Assembly (NCBI GenBank): GCA_946409475.1 | Contig: CAMJWQ010000232.1 | Location: 1 to 5,714, forward strand | Direction: 5' to 3' | Source: an uncultured Lachnospiraceae bacterium | GTDB lineage: Bacteria > Bacillota > Clostridia > Lachnospirales > Lachnospiraceae | Length of the DNA: 5,714 bases | In this document: one piece after another, positions 1 to 5,110 of the stretch | Numbering within the stretch: position 1 is the stretch's first letter | Layout of the letters: the number at the start of each line of letters is the position of its first letter | Notes under the pieces: generated by a model | Databases searched by the model: none | Seen by the model: the letters and a program-made list of their open reading frames with translations, nothing else | What the model was told of the DNA's origin: nothing | Program-made: the position numbers and the translations under genes

Positions 1-598
1 GTATCTTTGCAGCACTTAATAAAAATTCTTTTCTGGATTTCCCCTTTTGTTTGTAATCGATATAAAGATCTAACAAGGCATCATAGGACACCTCACCTTC
101 TCCGATGTAAAACATATCGAAAAAGCCGGCAAGGGGTTCGGGATTATAGGTACAGGGTCCTCCGCCAATGACTATGGGATGCGTTTCATCCCTGTCCCCG
201 GCATGTAAAGGAATCTGGCTTAAATCTAAAATTTGCAATATGTTCGTATAACACATTTCATATTGAATGGTGATTCCCAAAAAATCAAATTTCTTAATGG
301 GGTCTTGTGATTCCAATGCAAATAAGGGGATTTTCCGTTCTCTCATAATGGCATCCAAATCCGTCCAGGGAGAATAGACCCGCTCACATGCCACATCTTC
401 TCTTTTATTTAACATATCATATAGTATCTGAATCCCCAAATGGGACATCCCGATTTCATAGACATCAGGAAAACACATAGCAAAACGGACGGCAATGCCG
501 TCAGTTTCCTTCAGAACGGAGTTGATTTCATTTCCGATATATCTGGCAGGTTTCTCAATACTTAGTAATATTTCATCGGATAAAGCTAGTTTTCTCAT
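1..598 (-). CDS. Radical SAM protein of the TIGR03960 type, N-terminal part (runs off the left edge)
   Basis: This frame is open from an ATG at 598 to the window edge and gives 199 residues with no stop, so the gene is cut at its 3' side. The visible part resembles the N-terminal cobalamin-binding-like (Rossmann) region of the TIGR03960 radical SAM proteins. Recognisable blocks are FPDVYEIGMSHLG at residues 43-55, GGGPCTYNPEPLA at 145-157 and FYIGEGE at 163-169. I see no DxHxxG cobalamin-ligand motif, so B12 binding should not be assumed. The CxxxCxxC iron-sulfur motif would lie beyond the edge. The start is supported by AGAAAGG at 605-611, 6 nt upstream of the ATG, and by a promoter just before it. 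The substrate of this family is unknown to me. In clostridia such genes are often followed by a DUF2344 gene, an RNase E/G gene and rplU, which would be expected to the left of this window. Family assignment is confident; function is not. Confidence 0.88.
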   Translation of the reverse strand, partial: MRKLALSDEILLSIEKPARYIGNEINSVLKETDGIAVRFAMCFPDVYEIGMSHLGIQILYDMLNKREDVACERVYSPWTDLDAIMRERKIPLFALESQDPIKKFDFLGITIQYEMCYTNILQILDLSQIPLHAGDRDETHPIVIGGGPCTYNPEPLAGFFDMFYIGEGEVSYDALLDLYIDYKQKGKSRKEFLLSAAKI

Positions 599-631
599 AA
601 TTGACCTTTCTGTTGTATATTACGTGTTCTT

Positions 632-661
632 ATTATACCATATATATTTCGCATGGGAAAA
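632..661 (-). promoter_or_regulatory. Predicted sigma-A promoter with extended -10, for the radical SAM gene
   Basis: Read on the minus strand, TGGTATAAT at 640-632 is a perfect extended -10 element. The best -35 is weak: TTTTCC at 661-656 with an 18-nt spacer. The start point would be near 625, giving a leader of about 27 nt that holds the AGAAAGG ribosome binding site. The promoter lies in the 76-nt gap after the small membrane protein gene, so the radical SAM gene can probably be expressed independently of it. Prediction from sequence only. Confidence 0.55.
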
Positions 662-674
662 CAGTTGTTAATGT

Positions 675-1007
675 TTATTCAATAATATTGCTATGTAAGA
701 TATTCTCCGCCAGGCTCCGGAATGTAGTTACCGCATCATAATCCTTCTCGATTTCCACTGCAATATCGCCCGCCGTATTATCAAAAAATTTTTGATTGGT
801 AAAGGACATAACGAAAAAGCTTATAAATAATAATAAGGCGATTACGAATCTTAATTTAAATGTACTAAAGGGAATGCTTTCCTGTACTTCCGTATTTCCT
901 CCATCCAATATTTGTTTACGATTATGAATGAGATTATCATTATTGGCTGATTGCTGTCTGATATTTCTTAGCAGCTCCAGGCGCTGCTCCGCAGTAAATT
1001 GACTCAT
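675..1007 (-). CDS. Small single-pass membrane protein of unknown function, 110 aa
   Basis: I do not recognise this protein. With the start at 1007 it has 110 residues. Residues 1-50 are polar and probably cytoplasmic, with a predicted helix at about 4-18 (FTAEQRLELLRNIRQ). One hydrophobic segment spans about 52-69 (LRFVIALLLFISFFVMSF). The remaining 41 residues are acidic. Basic residues before the hydrophobic stretch (R30, K31, K51, R53) predict N-inside, C-outside topology. No cysteine, lipobox or catalytic motif is visible. A longer reading from an ATG at 1031 would add 8 residues, but that codon has no ribosome binding site, whereas the 1007 ATG follows GGAGG at 8 nt. The gene lies 88 nt after hisIE and 76 nt before the radical SAM gene, with its own predicted promoter and a hairpin covering the start codon. 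The reading frame is plausible as a real gene because of this expression apparatus. Its role is unknown. Confidence 0.75.
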   Translation of the reverse strand: MSQFTAEQRLELLRNIRQQSANNDNLIHNRKQILDGGNTEVQESIPFSTFKLRFVIALLLFISFFVMSFTNQKFFDNTAGDIAVEIEKDYDAVTTFRSLAENILHSNIIE

Positions 1008-1057
1008 AAACCTTACCTCCGAATTCTTCATTTCTTGGTAATAGTTTATGAGTCAAT
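998..1057. repeat. Perfect 14-bp inverted repeat, predicted 5' leader hairpin over a start codon
   Basis: ATTGACTCATAAAC at 998-1011 is the exact reverse complement of GTTTATGAGTCAAT at 1044-1057. The arms are separated by 32 nt. In minus-strand RNA the 1057-1044 arm comes first and the 1011-998 arm contains the ATG (1007-1005) of the small membrane protein. The predicted transcription start is at about 1057, so the stem would begin at or next to the first nucleotide of the message. Only 4 of 14 pairs are G-C and no U-tract follows, so it does not look like an intrinsic terminator. Each arm also contains the near-palindrome TGACTCA/TGAGTCA, so a pair of protein-binding sites on DNA is an alternative reading. 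Confidence 0.85.
1016..1020 (-). promoter_or_regulatory. Ribosome binding site GGAGG that decides the start of the small membrane protein
   Basis: On the minus strand GGAGG at 1020-1016 stands 8 nt before the ATG at 1007-1005. The alternative in-frame ATG at 1031 lies upstream of this site, so the site cannot serve it. In the predicted leader hairpin, this ribosome binding site falls in the loop while the start codon falls in the stem. Confidence 0.8.
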
Positions 1058-1063
1058 ATTAAA

Positions 1064-1091
1064 ATTATACCAGTCTGATTCCCAATGAAAA
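1064..1091 (-). promoter_or_regulatory. Predicted sigma-A promoter with extended -10, for the small membrane protein gene
   Basis: On the minus strand TGGTATAAT at 1072-1064 is a perfect extended -10. A partial -35, TTTTCA at 1091-1086, sits 16 nt upstream and matches TTGACA at 4 of 6 positions. The start is predicted at A1057, 7 nt after the -10. The whole element lies immediately after the hisIE stop codon. It would make the small membrane gene independent of the histidine operon, although read-through from hisIE remains possible. Confidence 0.6.
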
Positions 1092-1095
1092 TTCC

Positions 1096-2379
1096 TTATC
1101 TGTTTGCCAGCTCTTCCATAATTTCCTCCCAGGTAACACCTTTCACGGACATTAATACCATGGCATGGTATAAAAAGTCGGATATTTCATATTTAATTTC
1201 TTCCGGGTTGGGATTTTTGGCAGCGATGACAATTTCCGTAGCCTCTTCCCCTAATTTTTTTAATATTTTATCAATTCCCTTATCAAAAAGGTAATTGGTG
1301 TAGGAGCCTTCCCTGGGATTTATCTTTCTGTCCTCTATGACCTTAAACACATCCCATAAGACCTGTAAGGGATTACTTCCCTTTTCTTCCTTTTGTATAA
1401 TCGGATTAAAAAAGCAGGTTCTGTTTCCTGTGTGGCAGGCGGCGCCTACCTGCTGAACCTTTGCTAACAGGGTATCATAATCGCAGTCTGCCTGCAGGGA
1501 TTTTACGTATTGGTAATGTCCCGATGTCAGTCCCTTGACCCACAGCTCTTTTCTGCTTCTGCTGTAGTAGGTCATCTTATCTGTCTTTACGGTGGCTTCA
1601 AAAGCCTCCTCATTCATATAGGCCAACATAAGGACTTCATCCGTTTTATAATCCTGTACGATTACGGGAAGCAATCCCTGGTCATTGACCTTTAAATCAG
1701 CCCATTGCAATGCACCTGCGGTTACATGCATGGGTATGCCCAGTTGAAGACCGGTTTCCTTCAGCTTATGGCAATCATATTCTGACCGGCAGAAAAGGGG
1801 AGAAGCTGCGCCGGCTACGTTATCTTTTTTCAAAGCTTCCATAACCACCGCTTCCTCTCCTTTATGCAGCAGAGCTATAACCGGCAGTTTTAACCCGCCC
1901 GTGGGCTTGTCCATATTTTCTCCCCGGTAATCCAGTATTGCTTCACCGGCATAGCTTTCCAGGCAGGTGAAATCAGAGGATAAGGGATTTAAATCATCTA
2001 TCAAAACCGCGATTTTTTCTTTTCCAAAGCGTTTTGATACCTCCTCCAGTAATTTCACATTACTGTCCCCGCCGAAATCTAAAATTGCCTTTTCGGCTCC
2101 TGCATAAAGGATTTTTTTCACATCCTCCATTCTTTTCACATTACCGCCTAAAAGAATAGGAATATCAATGGAACGCACCATTTCCTTTATAAGATACAGA
2201 GCTTCCTCATGCTCATTATCATTCCCGGACAAATCCGTAATCATAATGGCATCTGCGCCCTTATCCCTTAATTGCATTGCAAATTGTACCGGAGCATTGC
2301 TTAAGATTTCCTGCTCATTCCTATCTGTCATTACTTTTTTCTTCTTCATAAAAAAACTTGGTATTATTTTTTTTGACAT
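1096..2379 (-). CDS. hisIE: HisIE: phosphoribosyl-AMP cyclohydrolase / phosphoribosyl-ATP diphosphatase, with an N-terminal HisA/HisF-like domain
   Basis: This 427-residue cytoplasmic protein carries histidine steps 2 and 3. Residues 1-222 resemble a degenerate HisA/HisF barrel: KKIIPSFF at the start, LLGGN at 76-80, LYAGAEKAIL at 91-100, IAVLIDDL at 123-130 and VAGAASPLF at 188-196. HisI spans about 226-326. It has VVQDYKTDEVLMLAYMN-type sequence from 239, SRSRKELWVKG at 273-283, the metal motif DCDYD at 298-302, and cysteines 299, 315 and 322 matching the zinc ligands of the family. HisE spans about 336-427 with the MazG-like acidic motifs GEEATE (377-382) and EISD (398-401). Both catalytic C-terminal domains look intact. 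A plain HisIE is about 200 residues, so the protein is roughly twice that length. The aspartate of HisF at the end of strand 1 is replaced by Phe10, so the barrel is probably not a HisA or HisF enzyme. The start at 2379 follows GGAG at 11 nt; later Met codons lack a ribosome binding site. It is the last histidine gene of the cluster, 87 nt after hisB. Confidence 0.93.
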   Translation of the reverse strand: MSKKIIPSFFMKKKKVMTDRNEQEILSNAPVQFAMQLRDKGADAIMITDLSGNDNEHEEALYLIKEMVRSIDIPILLGGNVKRMEDVKKILYAGAEKAILDFGGDSNVKLLEEVSKRFGKEKIAVLIDDLNPLSSDFTCLESYAGEAILDYRGENMDKPTGGLKLPVIALLHKGEEAVVMEALKKDNVAGAASPLFCRSEYDCHKLKETGLQLGIPMHVTAGALQWADLKVNDQGLLPVIVQDYKTDEVLMLAYMNEEAFEATVKTDKMTYYSRSRKELWVKGLTSGHYQYVKSLQADCDYDTLLAKVQQVGAACHTGNRTCFFNPIIQKEEKGSNPLQVLWDVFKVIEDRKINPREGSYTNYLFDKGIDKILKKLGEEATEIVIAAKNPNPEEIKYEISDFLYHAMVLMSVKGVTWEEIMEELANR

Positions 2380-2420
2380 TAACCGACCATCTCCATATCT
2401 ATTAAAAAGTTATTGTTGTA

Positions 2421-2447
2421 ATATTAGAATTTTTTATGATATGCCAA
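2421..2447 (-). promoter_or_regulatory. Possible weak internal promoter ahead of hisIE
   Basis: The 87-nt gap between hisB and hisIE is the widest AT-rich interval inside the histidine cluster apart from the hisG-hisD gap. On the minus strand TTGGCA at 2447-2442 matches the -35 consensus at 5 of 6 positions, and TAATAT at 2426-2421 matches the -10 at 4 of 6 with a short 15-nt spacer. No hairpin or terminator is visible in the gap. This is a weak call; the gap may be a plain intergenic leader. Confidence 0.25.
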
Positions 2448-2466
2448 GCAGAAATTAACCGGAGAA

Positions 2467-3054
2467 TTAAAGTGCCCCCTTAGTCGATAAAACATCCTTT
2501 ATCCTGTCATCAAAAAGTGTGGCTTCATCCAATGCCTTTGCAAAAGCCTTAAAAACGGCCTCCACAATATGATGGGCGTTCTCTCCGTGAATCATTTTAA
2601 TATGCAGGTTCATACCTGCCGCATAACTGACGGCATAGAAAAACTCTTTTACCATAGCCGTATCCATTCCGCCAATACTTTGACCGGGAAGAGTCACATC
2701 GTATACAAAATAGGGTCTTCCCGACAAATCAATGGCGCAAAGTACCAGAGCATCATCCATAGGTAAATATCTGCTTCCATATCTTTTAATGCCCTTCTTA
2801 TCTCCAACGGCCTGTTTTATGGCTTCCCCCAGTACAATCCCCGTATCTTCAATGGTATGATGATCATCAACGAACAAATCGCCCTCCGCCGACAGCTCTA
2901 AATCAAATAATCCGTGCTTCGTAAATCCGTTCAGCATATGGTCAAAAAAACCGATAGCCGTATTGACCGCTGCCTTACCCTGTCCGTCCAGGGTAAATTT
3001 GCAGGAAATATTCGTTTCTTTCGTTATTCTTTCTACAATTCCCGTACGTTTCAT
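2467..3054 (-). CDS. hisB: Imidazoleglycerol-phosphate dehydratase, monofunctional
   Basis: HisB removes water from imidazole glycerol phosphate to give imidazole acetol phosphate. The 195-residue length is that of the monofunctional enzyme; there is no histidinol-phosphatase domain as in the enterobacterial fusion. The two repeated halves each show their manganese-binding signature: DDHHTIED at 63-70 in the first half, and HGENAHHIVEAVFKAFAKAL at 156-175 in the second, with His156, His161, His162 and Glu165. FFDHML at 37-41 and GMNLHI at 147-152 are also family hallmarks, and the protein ends in the usual STKGAL. The start at 3054 follows a GGGAGGG ribosome binding site about 11 nt upstream, located in the 24-nt gap after hisD. 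The gene appears complete and functional and is surely cotranscribed with hisD. Confidence 0.97.
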   Translation of the reverse strand: MKRTGIVERITKETNISCKFTLDGQGKAAVNTAIGFFDHMLNGFTKHGLFDLELSAEGDLFVDDHHTIEDTGIVLGEAIKQAVGDKKGIKRYGSRYLPMDDALVLCAIDLSGRPYFVYDVTLPGQSIGGMDTAMVKEFFYAVSYAAGMNLHIKMIHGENAHHIVEAVFKAFAKALDEATLFDDRIKDVLSTKGAL

Positions 3055-3078
3055 GGACGCTCGATCCCTCCCTTTTTA

Positions 3079-4380
3079 CTATTCTTCCTTATTTGAAAAT
3101 CTGACATGAATGGAATTGGCATGTGCCGTAAGCTGTTCTTCCCCGGCAAAGCGTTCAATATCCCGATAAACAGGCCGTAACGCTTCCCTGGTATAAGAAA
3201 TGATACTGGATTTTTTAATGAAATCGTCTACACCTAAGGGGGAGAAAAATTTCGCCGTTCCGTTTGTCGGCAATACATGATTCGGACCTGCAAAATAATC
3301 ACCAAGAGGTTCACAGCTGTATTCTCCGAGGAAGATGGCTCCTGCATTTTTAATTTTTGTCATAACCTGATAAGGCTCCCTGGTGAGAATTTCCAAATGC
3401 TCCGAAGCTATTTCATTGGCGGTAGCAATGGCCTGCTCCATATTTTCCGCTACCAGCAGATAGCCGAAATTATCCAGGGATTTCTTAATAATTTCTTTTC
3501 GGGATAATTGAGCTATGAACCTGTCTGCCTCTTCAGATACTTTTTCAGCCAGTCTTTTATCCGTGGTGATTAATATAGCCGAGGCCAATTCATCATGCTC
3601 TGCCTGGGATAATAAGTCTGCAGCAACGAATTTGGGATCTGCCGTTTCATCGGCCAGTATTAATATTTCACTGGGACCTGCAATGGAATCAATACTCACA
3701 TGACCGTAAACAGCCTTTTTCGCTAAGGCGACAAAAATATTTCCGGGCCCGACAATTTTATCCACCTTTGGGATGCTTTCCGTACCGAAGGCCAAGGCAG
3801 CTATGGCCTGTGCTCCTCCGGCTTTATAGATCTCATCTGCCCCCGCAATATGGGCAGCCACCAGGATATTGGGGTTTATCCTTCCGTTTTTATCCGGGGG
3901 ACTTGCCATGACAATACGCTCTACACCGGCCACTTTAGCGGGAATGATATTCATTAATGTGGAAGAGGGATAAACAGCCTTACCACCGGGCACATAAACG
4001 CCTGCCCTTTCAATGGCCGTTACTTTTTGGCCTAAGAGGATACCTTCAGGCTTGCTGTCAAACCAGCTATATTGCTTTTGTTTTTCATGATACTCTTTAA
4101 TGTTTTTATAAGCCTTTTTTAAAATAGCAATAAAATCCGGATCCAGACCGTCATAGGCTTTTTCTATTTCCTCTTTTGTCACCTTTATGGTATCCTGATT
4201 GATATCACAGCCGTCAAACTGCTTCGTATAAGAAAAAAGTGCCTTATCCTTATGCTCCTTAATATCTTCAAGGATAGTCCCTACAGTCCTCTCGAATTCC
4301 GGGTATTGACCGGGACTTCTCTTTAATAGATCCACTACTATATTTTGCGTGGTTTCCCTCGTTAAGCTTAAAATTCTCAT
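3079..4380 (-). CDS. hisD: Histidinol dehydrogenase, start revised to 4380 (433 aa)
   Basis: HisD oxidises L-histidinol to L-histidine in two NAD-dependent steps. From the ATG at 4380 the protein has 433 residues, matching the family's usual length of about 430. Visible blocks are GVYVPGGKAVYPSS (127-140), GPGNIFVALAK (211-221), GPSEILILAD (235-244) and QAEHD (259-263). The zinc ligands expected from the E. coli enzyme appear as Gln259, His262, Asp361 and His420, and the catalytic pair as Glu327 and His328. These numbers equal the E. coli numbers or exceed them by one, which supports the chosen start. AGGAGG lies 4 nt before this ATG. The frame stays open upstream to an ATG at 4467, which would add 29 residues with no family resemblance and only a poor ribosome binding site. 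The 94-nt gap after hisG would then be a leader or spacer. The enzyme looks intact. Confidence 0.95.
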   Translation of the reverse strand: MRILSLTRETTQNIVVDLLKRSPGQYPEFERTVGTILEDIKEHKDKALFSYTKQFDGCDINQDTIKVTKEEIEKAYDGLDPDFIAILKKAYKNIKEYHEKQKQYSWFDSKPEGILLGQKVTAIERAGVYVPGGKAVYPSSTLMNIIPAKVAGVERIVMASPPDKNGRINPNILVAAHIAGADEIYKAGGAQAIAALAFGTESIPKVDKIVGPGNIFVALAKKAVYGHVSIDSIAGPSEILILADETADPKFVAADLLSQAEHDELASAILITTDKRLAEKVSEEADRFIAQLSRKEIIKKSLDNFGYLLVAENMEQAIATANEIASEHLEILTREPYQVMTKIKNAGAIFLGEYSCEPLGDYFAGPNHVLPTNGTAKFFSPLGVDDFIKKSSIISYTREALRPVYRDIERFAGEEQLTAHANSIHVRFSNKEE

Positions 4381-4384
4381 AAAA

Positions 4385-4390
4385 CCTCCT
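4385..4390 (-). promoter_or_regulatory. Ribosome binding site AGGAGG that decides the hisD start
   Basis: On the minus strand AGGAGG at 4390-4385 precedes the ATG at 4380-4378 by 4 nt (TTTT). The spacing is slightly short but the match to the anti-Shine-Dalgarno is perfect. It lies inside the extra 29 codons of the longer reading and therefore argues against the start at 4467. Confidence 0.8.
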
Positions 4391-4474
4391 AAAGGATGAT
4401 TCATTTCATTTTTTACAGTACCAGCCTTATCATTAATCTTATCAAATAGAAGAAATCTGTTTTCCATACTCTAT

Positions 4475-5110
4475 TTATAATAATTGCTTTAGTTGTGTTA
4501 TAATCTTTTTAATCCGTTCGTTTTCCATTTTCATGCTGACCTGGTTAACAATCATTCTGGCCGATAACGGGCATATTTCCTCTAAAACCGTAAGGCCGTT
4601 CTCCCTAAGGGTAGAGCCGGTTTCCACGATATCAACGATTACCTCCGAAAGTCCCACAATAGGCGCTAATTCAATGGAGCCGTTTAATTTAATGATATCA
4701 ACGGTCTGATGCTTTTTGTTATAAAAATAATCCTTGGCTATATTCGGATATTTGGTTGCCACACGGATTAATTCTTTATGATTTAATAAATCTCCGGCCT
4801 TTGCGGGACCACAGATGCACATTCTGCATTTTCCAAATCCCAAATCCAGCACCTCATATACTTTTCTTCCTTCCTCCATAATGGTGTCCTTTCCCACCAC
4901 ACCTATATCGGCGGCACCATATTCCACATAAGTGGGGACATCAGGACCCTTCGCCAAAAAGAATTTTAATCTCAGCTCTTCATTGACAAAGATCAATTTT
5001 CTGGAATCCCTGTCCTTCATTTCCTCGCAGGTAATGCCCATCTGCTCTAATAAGGCCAGGGTCTGTTTGGCTAAACGCCCTTTCCCCAGGGCAAAGGTTA
5101 AATATCTCAT
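4475..5110 (-). CDS. hisG: ATP phosphoribosyltransferase catalytic subunit, short HisZ-dependent form
   Basis: HisG joins ATP and PRPP to make phosphoribosyl-ATP, the committed first step of the pathway. At 211 residues it is the short form, which lacks the C-terminal histidine-binding domain and in this family works as a complex with HisZ. Hallmarks are the start MRYLTFALGKGRL, the block from about residue 53 (AKGPDVPTYVEYGAADIGVV), and the PRPP-binding loop DIVETGSTLRENGL at 160-173. The ATG at 5110 overlaps the hisZ stop in an ATGA, and GAGGTGA lies just upstream, so the two subunits are translationally coupled, fitting an equimolar complex. Feedback by histidine is expected to act through HisZ, as known for short-form enzymes. 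The protein looks complete. Confidence 0.97.
   Translation of the reverse strand: MRYLTFALGKGRLAKQTLALLEQMGITCEEMKDRDSRKLIFVNEELRLKFFLAKGPDVPTYVEYGAADIGVVGKDTIMEEGRKVYEVLDLGFGKCRMCICGPAKAGDLLNHKELIRVATKYPNIAKDYFYNKKHQTVDIIKLNGSIELAPIVGLSEVIVDIVETGSTLRENGLTVLEEICPLSARMIVNQVSMKMENERIKKIITQLKQLL

Noticed and set aside
998..1057. The 14-bp inverted repeat as a rho-independent terminator of the histidine operon
   Set aside because: The stem has only 4 G-C pairs, the loop is 32 nt, and no U-tract follows the distal arm on either strand.
1086..1100. CodY-like box near AATTTTCATT after hisIE
   Set aside because: Only the first 8 of 15 positions of the CodY consensus match and the second half-site is absent.
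2378..2461. Direct repeat ATTAACCG at 2378-2385 and 2454-2461 flanking the hisB-hisIE gap
   Set aside because: Eight bases in AT-rich sequence 76 bp apart can arise by chance; no mobile-element features lie between the copies.
4381..4474. A possible internal promoter (TTGATA, then TACTGT) in the hisG-hisD gap
   Set aside because: The spacer is 19 nt and the -10 matches at only 3 of 6 positions.
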